Shown: in pieces, positions 25,207 through 33,236 of the stretch
How the letters are laid out: every line of letters begins with the position of its first letter
Numbering within the stretch: the first letter of the stretch is position 1
Assembly: GCA_024280895.1 (NCBI GenBank)
Contig: JAJRPI010000090.1
Span: 1 to 35,790, forward strand
From: Alphaproteobacteria bacterium
GTDB lineage: Bacteria > Pseudomonadota > Alphaproteobacteria > Rhizobiales > JAKIUO01
Length of the DNA stretch: 35,790 nucleotides
Direction: 5' to 3'
Notes under the pieces: model-generated
The model's input: the letters and a program-made list of their open reading frames with translations, nothing else
What the model was told of the DNA's origin: nothing
Databases searched by the model: none
Made by a program: the position numbers and the translations under genes

Positions 25207-26703
25207 CTAGGTCTTGATGCCGTCGCGCTTAAGATCGGCCTTTGAAGCGGCCATTGCAGTTGTGCCTTTGGGAGCGTTATACCAGCCAGGATCGTCATAG
25301 CTGGACAGTTCATCACGCACCTTAAAGACCGTGACCATGCCGCCCATGGCGATATAGTCATGGGGACCGGGCGTGCCCATCATGGGGATGGAGTTTTCCG
25401 GCATTTCCATCATGCCGGCATGTTTCGCCATGCCTCCCATACCAGTGGCACCCATCGTCATATAGCCTGGAACAATATTGTTCATTTTCCAGTCCAGTTT
25501 TTGATGATTAATGCCCAGCACATTGGGAATACCATGCCCCATCTGGTTCATGGTGTGATGGGTCATGTGGCAGTGCATGGCCCAGTCGCCGGGATTATCG
25601 GCTATGAGTTCGACTGCCCGTGTCTGCCCCACCGTCACCAATACGGTGGTTTCGGGCCAGCGCCGCTCTGGCGGGATCACCCCGCCATCAGTTTCGGTAA
25701 CCTGAAAAGCATGACCATGCATATGCAGCGGATGATGATCCATCGCTGACAGATTACCAACCCGCAATTTAACCTTGTCGCCTTTTTTCGCGACCAGCGG
25801 CGCTGTCCCTGGGAAACATCTGCCATTGAGAGTAAGCGTGTTATATCCAGAAAAGACATTCGGGTCGGGGCGATAAGTGCCCGGCTTGATATCAAATTCG
25901 TTCATCATCAAGACAAAGTCACGATCTGGACGTGGTTCCTTGGGGCGCCTTGGATGGACAATAAACATACCCGTCAGCCCCATGCCTTCTTGCGTCATCG
26001 TATCGGTATGAGAGTGATACATAAACGTCCCGTGCTGATTGATGGTCCATTCATATTTGAAGGTTTCACCGGGGTCCATCTTGCGATGGGACAGGCCCCC
26101 GACACCATCCATGCCCGAGGGCAAAATGAGCCCATGCCAATGAACCGAGGTTTTTGCGTTGAGACGATTGGTGACATAAATACGGATCTTGTCTCCCTCG
26201 ACGGCCTCGATAACGGGTCCCGGCAACATGCCATTATAACCCCAGCAAACGGCTTTTAAGCCAGGAGCAAACTCGTGCATGACCTCGCGCACATCCATCT
26301 GAAAGATCTTGACACCATCAACAACCTTGAACGGCAAAGCCGCGCCATTGGGGATGACAACCGGTGTGTAATCGCGCCCGGGCATTCCCGGCTCCCAATT
26401 GTCCCAATTGTCGACACTGCGCGCATAAAAATCATTACTGGTGGGGATCGTATATTGCCCGGCCTTCCCCGATACGGCAGGCTTTTTCATGTTCATAGCA
26501 CCCATATCATGACCGCTATGATCCATTTTCTTGGCGCCGCTGCTGCTACCGCGATGGTTCATCGTCTGCGCGCTCGCAGGCAGAGCCGTCGCGATGGCCG
26601 CCCCCGCGATCGCAGCACCACCAAGCCCAATGGCTTCTCGCCGGGTCATTGCCGGGGCCGCCGTTTTCTTTGCTTTTTTGAGATCAGTTTTTTTCTTCGA
26701 CAT
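25207..26703 (-). CDS. copA: CopA-type multicopper oxidase (copper tolerance), Tat-exported
   Basis: This is a 498-residue three-domain multicopper oxidase. The frame is open further upstream, but the true start is the ATG at 26703 with GGAGG 8 bases before it, 1 base after the TolC gene's stop. The twin-arginine signal is TRREAIG (R21-R22). Copper ligands are all present: HWHGLI, MYHSHTD, HPLHMHGHAF and HCHMTHHTMNQM (type 1 Cys with axial Met). Met/His-rich stretches near the N-terminus (KKMDHSGHDMGAMNM) and near the C-terminus (GMGGMAKHAGMMEM) are typical of copper-tolerance oxidases that oxidise Cu(I) in the periplasm. It is in tight operon with the TolC-like gene and the Met-rich lipoprotein gene. 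The copA name here means the PcoA/CopA oxidase, not the P-type ATPase. Confidence 0.9.
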   Translation of the reverse strand: MSKKKTDLKKAKKTAAPAMTRREAIGLGGAAIAGAAIATALPASAQTMNHRGSSSGAKKMDHSGHDMGAMNMKKPAVSGKAGQYTIPTSNDFYARSVDNWDNWEPGMPGRDYTPVVIPNGAALPFKVVDGVKIFQMDVREVMHEFAPGLKAVCWGYNGMLPGPVIEAVEGDKIRIYVTNRLNAKTSVHWHGLILPSGMDGVGGLSHRKMDPGETFKYEWTINQHGTFMYHSHTDTMTQEGMGLTGMFIVHPRRPKEPRPDRDFVLMMNEFDIKPGTYRPDPNVFSGYNTLTLNGRCFPGTAPLVAKKGDKVKLRVGNLSAMDHHPLHMHGHAFQVTETDGGVIPPERRWPETTVLVTVGQTRAVELIADNPGDWAMHCHMTHHTMNQMGHGIPNVLGINHQKLDWKMNNIVPGYMTMGATGMGGMAKHAGMMEMPENSIPMMGTPGPHDYIAMGGMVTVFKVRDELSSYDDPGWYNAPKGTTAMAASKADLKRDGIKT

Positions 26704-26704
26704 T

Positions 26705-28132
26705 CTAATGTCCTCCACTTTCTGATGGTGCACTCGCGGTTTGAACAGAGCCAACGCCGCCTCCGCCTGCCGGCATGCGACCATTAATGAGTTGCTCATA
26801 TTGAATGCGGGCCTGCCAATAAGCTTGTAGCGCCTGAATATAACGCTGCCCCGCCTGTATCTGGCTTTTCTTGGCATTCAACAACCGGAATACACCCAGC
26901 TGCATGCCATTATAATTGATCTGCGTTGCGGCAACGATTTTGGCGGTTTGCGGCAATACAGCCTCGCGATAATAATGCGTCTGCTTGTGGGTCATTTTCA
27001 ATCGCGCCCGCGCCAGACGGGCCGCCGACCTTACCCGCACCGCAATATCCCAATAGAGGTCTTGGGCTTTGCGGATCTGCAATTGAGCTGTTTTGCGCTT
27101 GGCTTGCCCCTGATCAAAGATCGGTAAAATGACACCAACAACCGGCCCGCGGCCCCACTCTTTGTCTTCGCCATCGCGCTCCACCTCGAAGCCTATTTCA
27201 AGATCAGGAATGATCGAAGTTGCGGTATCTACACCATATTGATGAGCAAGGGTTACAAGCCGTAAACGACCAGCTTCCAGATCAAGACTATTGGCAACCG
27301 CCTGTTTTTCTATGGCGCTCAAAGAGCCTTTGCGCCGCGTCATGGCGGGAAGCCTTGATCCGGCCGACCAGCGGGTTTGGCGACCGGTCAGACCAAGGGC
27401 CATATTGACTTTTTCGCGAGCCTCCAGCTCCATCGCCTGCGCCCCGGACAACTCCAGCTTGGCGGTGGTCAACAGACTTTGCTGCGTCTCAAATTCTAGC
27501 GCCGTGGTATTACCAGCCTTGCGCAGGGAGACGGCGGCTTCAAAGCTTGCTCGCGACGATTTTTCCACCTGTCTGAACAGGCCAACAAGCTGGCGAGCGG
27601 CCAGATAATCGATGAAAGCAGACTGTGTGCTGGCCGCATGATCGATAACTTGCGCGGTGACACTGATTTTCGCCTCATCCAGTTTGGAAGCGGCGACCTT
27701 GCGCCGCAAGGGAATATAAAGCGCATCAATAAACTGAAACACAGCGCCATAGGCCAGATTGTAAGGCAAGCCGCTGGGGATCGGGTTTATCACCGACATA
27801 TCAAAGGACGGGTTTTTCAAAAGGCCCGCTTGCACCAACCCGGCCTGCGCGATGCCCAGTTCCGTATAGGTCGATTGCAAACCCCGATTGTTAAGCAGGG
27901 CAATCTGCGTCGCGGTGCGCAGGGTCAAGGGGCGTTTGAGCATGGTCGCAACGGTCGCCCGGGCAGCCAGGTCATCCTTGCTGCCTTGATCCCAGGCGAT
28001 TTTAGAACCGGTCCGGGCCTCAATGACAGAGGCCACCTCGTCAAACGTGCCCTCGCTCGACAAGGACGCGCAGCCCCCCAAAGCCCCTCCCAAAAAGCCA
28101 GTTAGCAATACTGATTTCATTATCTTGTTCAT
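26705..28132 (-). CDS. TolC/OprM-family outer-membrane lipoprotein
   Basis: This is a 475-residue outer-membrane efflux factor. It has a lipoprotein signal (lipobox LGGC, Cys21). Two halves of long amphipathic helices are typical of the family (AALLNNRGLQSTYTELGIA... and QALQAYWQARIQYEQLINGR), with ALEFETQQSLLTTAKLELSG in the first half. It resembles the CusC-like factors in heavy-metal systems. The start overlaps the stop of the preceding Met-rich lipoprotein (TGATG), and the CopA-like oxidase starts 1 base after its stop, so translation is coupled. Odd: no RND pump (CusA) or membrane-fusion protein (CusB) is encoded in the window, so it either serves a pump encoded elsewhere or acts with the oxidase alone. 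Confidence 0.92.
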   Translation of the reverse strand: MNKIMKSVLLTGFLGGALGGCASLSSEGTFDEVASVIEARTGSKIAWDQGSKDDLAARATVATMLKRPLTLRTATQIALLNNRGLQSTYTELGIAQAGLVQAGLLKNPSFDMSVINPIPSGLPYNLAYGAVFQFIDALYIPLRRKVAASKLDEAKISVTAQVIDHAASTQSAFIDYLAARQLVGLFRQVEKSSRASFEAAVSLRKAGNTTALEFETQQSLLTTAKLELSGAQAMELEAREKVNMALGLTGRQTRWSAGSRLPAMTRRKGSLSAIEKQAVANSLDLEAGRLRLVTLAHQYGVDTATSIIPDLEIGFEVERDGEDKEWGRGPVVGVILPIFDQGQAKRKTAQLQIRKAQDLYWDIAVRVRSAARLARARLKMTHKQTHYYREAVLPQTAKIVAATQINYNGMQLGVFRLLNAKKSQIQAGQRYIQALQAYWQARIQYEQLINGRMPAGGGGVGSVQTASAPSESGGH

Positions 28133-28461
28133 CAGTGGCTCCCCCGCATGTTTGAACCATCCATCATGGGCTTCTTTGCCTTAGGCGGTTTCATCTTTGA
28201 ATGATTCATTTTCGAATGATCCATCGCGGGGGCACTCGTTTTCATTTGTAATGGCGAGAGACCGATTGAGCCAAGCTGGGGTCTGACATTGATATTTTCA
28301 GGCACCAGTGTCCCTGACATGCGCGCCTGCTTCCCGCTCGGCGCACCAGGATCAGCCGGATGTCCAATATTGAGATAATCGACCCCCTCATACTCATCGC
28401 AACCAGAGAGCGCCAGCAAGATACTCATGCCGATGACTGCTCTCAATTTAATACTCTTCAT
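28132..28461 (-). CDS. Met/His-rich lipoprotein of the copper cluster
   Basis: This is a 109-residue predicted lipoprotein (signal KLRAVIGMSILLALSGC; lipobox LSGC). The mature part has a proline- and glycine-rich middle and a C-terminal tail of MDHSKMNHSKM and MMDGSNMRGSH units, likely to bind Cu(I). The start at 28461 is favoured by GGGGAG 9 bases upstream; a more distal start at 28485 lacks one. Its stop overlaps the start of the TolC-like gene by one base, so the two are translated together. No named family is recognised. Position and composition argue for a copper chaperone at the outer or inner membrane surface working with the TolC-like protein and CopA-type oxidase. Confidence 0.78.
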   Translation of the reverse strand: MKSIKLRAVIGMSILLALSGCDEYEGVDYLNIGHPADPGAPSGKQARMSGTLVPENINVRPQLGSIGLSPLQMKTSAPAMDHSKMNHSKMKPPKAKKPMMDGSNMRGSH

Positions 28462-28617
28462 TTTTGTACTCCCCAGCTCTCGCACCCCTCACCGATTGAT
28501 GAGGGCCCACGCGCAAGACTTCTTTGTTTTTTTGAAATTTTGTGACACGTCAGCAGCTGGTCCATTGGCTTACCAATGGCCTGGCGCTCGTTGGCGTCAT
28601 ATTATGTGAGGATGGAT

Positions 28618-29148
28618 CTAGGTGAGCAGACGCTGAGTGTGCAAAAACTGCGCTCGTGCACCAGTCAGCCCGACAAGCTGAGGTGCTGCAGATTGAGTGT
28701 TTTGGAGCGCAATCGCCAGAATATGCTGTTCTGTATCGGCCTTTGACCCCAGCGGGACCTTCGACCAACTTGCCAAATCGATTTTCTCGAACGAAAGAGC
28801 TTTTCGCCGCATGATCGTTCTATCGGCGCTCCCTCCATCAAAACAGCATATGTGAGCCCGATGTGCGACATGGCCTGTCGACGCACACAATTTACCACTA
28901 TTGGAAACTGATGCTTCGCCCGATCCCGTCATATTATGTTGATCATGCGATCTGGAATCTGCAAAGATCTGGAGGTTCAGGTTTCCCTGTGGCGCAATGA
29001 CCGTGGCCATTTTCGCGCTCGAATGGCCCATCGAGGCAACGCTTTGGCCCGCAAAGGGAAGAGTGATCAAAAAGGCAAACAGCACCATTACTCCGGTGGA
29101 TATCCACCCAAGCCGACGCTGGTTCACTTGTTTCGCACTCTCAATCAT
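28618..29148 (-). CDS. Membrane-anchored Cys/His-rich protein upstream of the copper genes
   Basis: This is a 176-residue protein of unknown family. One N-terminal hydrophobic segment (about residues 14-34, ISTGVMVLFAFLITLPFAG) acts as anchor or signal, and the rest should be periplasmic. A compact cluster of potential metal ligands, C88-x4-H93-x2-H96-x2-H99-x-C101-C102, lies in the middle, preceded by a His/Met-containing SRSHDQHNM stretch. The start is placed at the ATG at 29148, as the longer frame begins with TTG. It is the most upstream gene of the copper cluster; a 156-base gap containing a hairpin (CCATTGG/CCAATGG, 28562-28579) separates it from the lipoprotein gene. A role in metal sensing or loading is plausible, but only from context. 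Confidence 0.65.
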   Translation of the reverse strand: MIESAKQVNQRRLGWISTGVMVLFAFLITLPFAGQSVASMGHSSAKMATVIAPQGNLNLQIFADSRSHDQHNMTGSGEASVSNSGKLCASTGHVAHRAHICCFDGGSADRTIMRRKALSFEKIDLASWSKVPLGSKADTEQHILAIALQNTQSAAPQLVGLTGARAQFLHTQRLLT

Positions 29149-29963
29149 TCTCAAAGGGTTCGCCTATATTTCAATCATGCCAATAAAAACGGGGGTTTAA
29201 TCCCACCCCTTAACAATCACGAATCCTGCCCCAAAGTAAAGCCCCCCCCAATCACATCGATGTGAGAACGAGAGTTCTGCGCTCACATGAGGTAAAAATA
29301 TCAGCAAATCGTGGAGTTTGATCAGCTATTCTCTTCGCAAGTCGAACTTTCTTATCCCACAAAGAACAAACCGGCTTGGCACCGTTTTGGAGCAGTGGCC
29401 AGATATCAAGCTCGCAGATTATTGATCCCCAGCCTTTGACCGCCAGCACATAAGCGTCAGGCACCCCCTCAAAGACGTGCCCGCGCTGCGCCGTCAAGTT
29501 ACTTATATTTTTATCGCTATGATGCAAAAGATACATGTGCCAAAACAAGCAGCTCCTGTGGAGGGCTCGATCAGACCAATACTAAAAAAGTTGAGAATAA
29601 AAGTCGGATATCAAGAGCGCCAACAGTCAGCCTAACATGTCACTCAAGCCAATCGCTGCAAAGTCAATAAATCCATACCTAAATGAGGGAACACCGCCTG
29701 CCGTCATGAAATTGATGGTGGGGACAACGAGCCCCAGAACCAGCACGCTCACACAAAAATTTATGGCAAAAAATAAGGACTTCTGCTTTCGAATTCGAAC
29801 GCCACAGGCACGAGTTGCCTTGGCCTTGGCCTTGGCCTTGGCCTTGGCGGATATTAACTGGTTATTTTATGAATATACCAGCGATAATTTTTGCCAACTG
29901 ATGACCCGGGCCACTTGACCCGACACACCAGCATTTACGGCATTTCCAACACCGCCTCCATCG
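29149..29963. other. Gene-poor intergenic stretch
   Basis: About 800 bases without a convincing gene. A minus-strand frame at 29252-29548 (98 codons, TTG start with AGGAG 4 bases upstream; internal ATG at 29536) has no recognisable domain and may or may not be real. A plus-strand frame at 29637-29918 is mostly unremarkable and contains the hexanucleotide array at 29818-29847. I see no promoter or RNA gene that I would defend. Confidence 0.5.
29818..29847. repeat. (CCTTGG)5 hexanucleotide tandem repeat
   Basis: Five perfect copies of CCTTGG occupy these 30 bases. In the plus-strand frame they read as alternating Ala-Leu. A six-base unit keeps frame when copy number changes, so any encoded peptide would vary in length rather than be switched off. 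Confidence 0.9.
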
Positions 29964-30188
29964 CTATTTAGGGCCGCCGCCGCCTGCATCACCGGTATTG
30001 CCGCCAGTATTACCACCTTCCTGGCCACCATCTCCGCCGTCACCACCATCATCACCGACACCTTCATTGCCGTGATCGCAAAATGCTTTTTCCATCCAAT
30101 TCAGCTGAGCCGATTTACATTCATCTGCAACAGCTGACCCACTTGCCATAAAAGACAAAAGTGCCGCTGCGAATAGTGATCTAAACAT
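29964..30188 (-). CDS. Small exported Gly/Asp-rich protein
   Basis: This is a 74-residue protein with a good Sec signal peptide (MFRSLFAAALLSFMASGSAVA, cleavage before DECKS). The mature part has two cysteines (CKSAQLNWMEKAFC, possibly a disulfide) and then a glycine/aspartate/asparagine-rich tail of GGDGGDGG and GGNTGGNTG units. AAAGGAAAACATCCC precedes the ATG at 30188, a fair ribosome site. No family is recognised. The signal peptide, ribosome site and isolated cysteines support a real gene, but it stands alone between low-complexity stretches. It may bind a divalent ion through the acidic tail, which is only a guess. Confidence 0.55.
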   Translation of the reverse strand: MFRSLFAAALLSFMASGSAVADECKSAQLNWMEKAFCDHGNEGVGDDGGDGGDGGQEGGNTGGNTGDAGGGGPK

Positions 30189-30736
30189 GGGATGTTTTCC
30201 TTTAAAATCATACAGTTAAAACATACCCCATCATAACAACCTTCATATGCTCAATAAATACACACTATAATACTTGGCTAATTTCATAAAATACCAACAT
30301 ACACCAAGTTTTATTCTGATAAAAATAACACGACTTGGAAGTTACGGATAAGTTATTTACTTTTCTGCAGACCATCTAATCCCCCCCAACGTTTAACGCG
30401 CCACCATATTTCAAAATGGATCTATTTCCTCCGTGACTGGATGCGTACTTACCAATTCAAAACATTCTCTTTTTTATGAGCAAAAAGCTTTGCCTACCCC
30501 ATTTGGGGGATGCCCCCCCCCTTTTGCGCAAGCTATCGTCCAGTGGAATGAAATTAAAGGTAGGCAGTGAGTACCCTCCCCCCGATCGAGAACTCAAAGT
30601 CTCCAACGCTATTTCATCACCTAGTTATACTGTATTTATACTAGCAAACGAGAGCTCTGAGTTGTCCTAACCGGCGACACAGAGCTCTCTATTTGCTTGG
30701 TCGCGTTAAACGCCCTACCCCAATAAAAAGCGCCAG
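30189..30736. other. A/T-rich gap with homopolymer C runs and an inverted repeat
   Basis: About 550 bases without a convincing gene. The part from 30189 to 30360 is notably A/T-rich and probably holds the promoter of the small exported protein, though I could not fix its boxes. Runs of seven and nine Cs occur near 30380 and 30513-30521. A short plus-strand frame at 30476-30670 crosses these runs and has no domain, so I do not call it. The inverted repeat at 30650-30689 is listed separately. Confidence 0.5.
30650..30689. repeat. 10-bp inverted repeat downstream of the LuxR-type gene
   Basis: GAGAGCTCTG (30650-30659) and CAGAGCTCTC (30680-30689) are perfect complements with 20 bases between. 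Each arm itself contains the palindrome AGAGCTCT. It lies 48 bases past the stop of the LuxR-type gene and could form the stem of a terminator, but there is no clear T-run. Confidence 0.5.
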
Positions 30737-31912
30737 CTATTTGGGCAATTTAAACGGATTGCATATCCTGATGATCAGCGCCACCAGTTCAGCCTGGCGA
30801 TGTGTATCGGTTTTGGAAAAGATCGTCTTGAGCTGACTGCGAGCTGTACCGACCTGAATTTTTGCCGCGCGTGCATAATCAGAAAGGCTAAGACCATTGG
30901 CAAGTGCAGCTGCCAGATTTGCTTCTGATACGGTCAGGTCAAAAGCCATGGTCAAGACTGGTTGCATGTTTTGATGCTCGCTGGACGGATCAGAAATAAT
31001 CACCAATGCCTGCTTTTCGTCTCCAACCTTTGGCAACGCGCCCTTGGCCCGCGAACCGGCAAGTGGCATGACCTGGGCAACCAATGGGTGCGCCAAATCC
31101 GGACCGCTGATCCTGACAAGATGGTTCTGCGAAAAACCGGACGCCTCGCCAAGCGCAGCCGTTAACGCCCGACGCAACATTTCGCTCTCACTATACCCTG
31201 ATCCAATGGCGATACAGGCATGCGCGTCCAGCGTTAAAATTTTTGCGTCAAACAGTGCTCTGGCGGCACGGTTGGCATAGTAGACCTGCAATTGCCCATC
31301 GATGACGATGCTCGCGCAACTTTGCGCCTCAAGCGTATATTCCAGCGAGGTCGCAAGCATAGCGCCATGTCCAAGCCGGCGGCTGATTTCAAACGCCTGT
31401 ATCAAATGCGGTGTGATGAGCTTTTGTAGCCGCGCGATCGCTTCACCGCTATTTTCGAGCATTTTATCAGTAGAATGAATACCCAGCACGGCGAAACTCT
31501 CGTGCGAGCGATGAATGACCGTCCCCGAAGCACTATCCAAACCCTCGAAATTTGACAAAAAGTCGGTGTAAAATTCGGTCTTTTTCAAATCATTCGAGGA
31601 GATCAGCTGCCGCCCGTCGATAAAATCGCCAACAGGTGCCTTGGTCGCCAGGCCCGGCGTCCACGGATTGAGCTTGTCATAATAGGACATATATTCCGGG
31701 ACAAATTCATCAATCCAGTTTTCCGACATCAACAACAGATCCATATCAGTTGTCTTGGTATCCGCCAGATAAAGCACGGGATGCAGACCGGGGATGGCCT
31801 GAGGAAGCGCATCGACCAGTTTCTGCCAACGCGAAGGGTCAAGCGCTGCGTCGTAAATCAGCGCCGTTAAACGAGAAACAATCTCGCCTTCAGTTAATTT
31901 GCTCCAAGCCAT
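30737..31912 (-). CDS. LuxR-type helix-turn-helix regulator
   Basis: This is a 391-residue regulator. The C-terminal ~65 residues form a LuxR/GerE-type helix-turn-helix (LTVSEANLAAALANGLSL, SDYARAAKIQVGTARSQLK, TDTHRQAELVALI). The remaining ~320 residues resemble a PAS-like sensory region, for example IVIDGQLQVYYANRAARALF near residue 200. The input is unknown; it is not a typical acyl-homoserine-lactone receptor and no luxI gene is seen. The ATG at 31912 has only a weak GGGGCG upstream. The gene is isolated, flanked by long non-coding stretches on both sides, so targets cannot be inferred. Confidence 0.9.
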   Translation of the reverse strand: MAWSKLTEGEIVSRLTALIYDAALDPSRWQKLVDALPQAIPGLHPVLYLADTKTTDMDLLLMSENWIDEFVPEYMSYYDKLNPWTPGLATKAPVGDFIDGRQLISSNDLKKTEFYTDFLSNFEGLDSASGTVIHRSHESFAVLGIHSTDKMLENSGEAIARLQKLITPHLIQAFEISRRLGHGAMLATSLEYTLEAQSCASIVIDGQLQVYYANRAARALFDAKILTLDAHACIAIGSGYSESEMLRRALTAALGEASGFSQNHLVRISGPDLAHPLVAQVMPLAGSRAKGALPKVGDEKQALVIISDPSSEHQNMQPVLTMAFDLTVSEANLAAALANGLSLSDYARAAKIQVGTARSQLKTIFSKTDTHRQAELVALIIRICNPFKLPK

Positions 31913-32370
31913 TGATGCGCCCCAAATATCTCACGATATTATTGCGAAATACAACCTCGCCAAAACATCTTATCAAGACATCTTATCCGGCTGCTGACCA
32001 ATTTATAACAATCAATGAGCAGCCCCCCACACAATCTTACACAATTTTGGAGCGCATAACAATTTTCAGAACCAAGAATTTAATCTTAGTTACGGCGCAG
32101 TCCTCCTAATACAGGGGGCTTGCAAGGTTTTTGGGCTGGCGACATGGCGGCATTTCGCCTGATAATGAGCGTGTTATACGGCCTGATAGTAGGAGGGATA
32201 ACGGGCAGGGAAAGTCAATATTCGTCAAGCGCAAAATCCGCAACAAATGCCTCGCCGGCGGGCAGCCTATGCAGCTGACAGAAAAGGGCCAGCCCTTTTC
32301 AAACCCGATTTTGGAGGGGATGGTGGATGCGGTCTTAACTCCCTCTCCCATGGGGCTGTGGAGAGAAGAG

Positions 32371-32394
32371 AAAACGGGGATGGGGCCCCGTTTT
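32371..32394 (-). terminator. Candidate terminator of the phospholipid gene cluster
   Basis: AAAACGGGG (32371-32379) and CCCCGTTTT (32386-32394) form a 9-bp stem with a 6-base loop. On the minus strand the stem is followed by CTCTTCTC, with Ts in the 3' arm; on the plus strand it is followed by TCCG. It is about 200 bases past the acyltransferase stop and may act in either direction. It also belongs to a repeat-like stretch, so it may be incidental. Confidence 0.3.
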
Positions 32395-32491
32395 TCCGAC
32401 ACAGGGCTGGGGTGAGGGGGTAGGATTTGAGGAGAATACAAAAACTCTCGCACCTATCTCTCTTGCAAAGTCAAAAAGGGCCCTCCCCCCT

Positions 32492-32531
32492 CGTCATTGC
32501 CGGACAAGCGCAGCGCCGATCCGGTAATCCA
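32492..32531. repeat. Alphaproteobacterial intergenic palindrome (CGTCATTGCCGG type)
   Basis: CGTCATTGCCGGA at 32492-32504 and TCCGGTAATCCA from 32520 face each other, with inner GCGC-rich bases. This is the form of a palindrome widely dispersed between genes of alphaproteobacteria. One copy is present here. Confidence 0.6.
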
Positions 32532-32589
32532 TTGTTGCTACAAGGAAAATAAATTATGGGTCGCGAAGAAAAGCTTCTTGAGTAAATGG

Positions 32590-33231
32590 TCAGCGTAATT
32601 CCTTACTCAGACAATATTGTTCAAGCTCATCAAAGCTGTTGGATAAATGTTCAATGAATTGCTTGGGGTTGCTTTCTGCTTTTATGGCCCGCCCAATAAT
32701 AACGTCGCAACAATAAGGGACGATCAGCGCTTCTCCTTTGGGCAGGACGTAGCCCAATCCGTTCATGAGAACAGGGGTAATGGGCGTTGCCTTACGCTCC
32801 TTGAGTAAATAAAACAGTCCTTTGCGTAAACGCCCTCTTTCCTCTGGTTTGCCACGGCTGCCTTCAGGGTACAAAATGAGAATATCTCCTTGATCCAACG
32901 CTTCGTGGCAGGGGGCAAACAGTTTCTCTCTATCTGTTTCTCCTGTTCGATCCAAGGGCACAATTCCGATACAGCTAAGTGCAAACCATTTCAAAATGGC
33001 ATTACGAAAGAAATAGTCGGCTGCTGCCACAGGGCGCAGTTTGTGAAGAGCTGACAATGGGTAAAGACTCATCAGCACCAGCGTATCAAGATGACTATTG
33101 TGGTTAGCCGCAAGGACAGCCGGGCCGTTTTGGGGAAGATTGTTCATACCGCGCTTGTTGAGACCCAATACAAACAGCACTACAGGGCGCACAATGAGCG
33201 CAAAAAATAATATTTTGGGAATTCTGCTCAC
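32590..33231 (-). CDS. PlsC-like lysophospholipid acyltransferase
   Basis: This is a 213-residue membrane-associated acyltransferase of the 1-acylglycerol-3-phosphate acyltransferase (PlsC) superfamily. Motif I is H44-NSHL-D49, the FFRN and IGIVPLDR segments match motif II, and motif III is YPEGSRG (Glu123). A hydrophobic N-terminus (ILFFALIVRPVVLFVLGL) anchors it. It starts with GTG at 33231, 5 bases after the cdsA-like stop, so it is the last gene of a tightly packed lipid operon. The acyl acceptor is unknown. Being grouped with CdsA-like and CDP-alcohol phosphotransferase genes, it likely makes phosphatidate or remodels a special phospholipid rather than serving as the sole housekeeping PlsC. 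Confidence 0.92.
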   Translation of the reverse strand: MSRIPKILFFALIVRPVVLFVLGLNKRGMNNLPQNGPAVLAANHNSHLDTLVLMSLYPLSALHKLRPVAAADYFFRNAILKWFALSCIGIVPLDRTGETDREKLFAPCHEALDQGDILILYPEGSRGKPEERGRLRKGLFYLLKERKATPITPVLMNGLGYVLPKGEALIVPYCCDVIIGRAIKAESNPKQFIEHLSNSFDELEQYCLSKELR

Positions 33232-33236
33232 AGGTT

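Larger units (their letters stand above)
31913..32589. other. Intergenic stretch with several palindromic repeat remnants
   Basis: No convincing gene. Frames on both strands between 32106 and 32453 translate to proline/serine-rich sequence typical of non-coding repeat DNA (PHPSPVSEKRG). Structures visible are GAAAAGGG/CCCTTTTC (32281-32300), the GC-rich hairpin at 32371-32394, and an inverted ATTGCCGGA/TCCGGTAAT pair at 32496-32528. The promoter of the LuxR-type gene should lie at its left end but was not identified. Confidence 0.5.

Noticed and set aside
29637-29918. Plus-strand frame of 93 codons with an Ala-Leu run
   Set aside because: No ribosome site or domain; the run comes from the CCTTGG microsatellite.
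30476-30670. Plus-strand frame of 64 codons
   Set aside because: It crosses runs of C and has no domain or conserved start region.
32106-32453. Minus-strand frame of 115 codons (PHPSPVSEKRG type)
   Set aside because: The composition is typical of translated non-coding repeat DNA; no domain, no ribosome site, and an opposing frame of similar length exists on the other strand.
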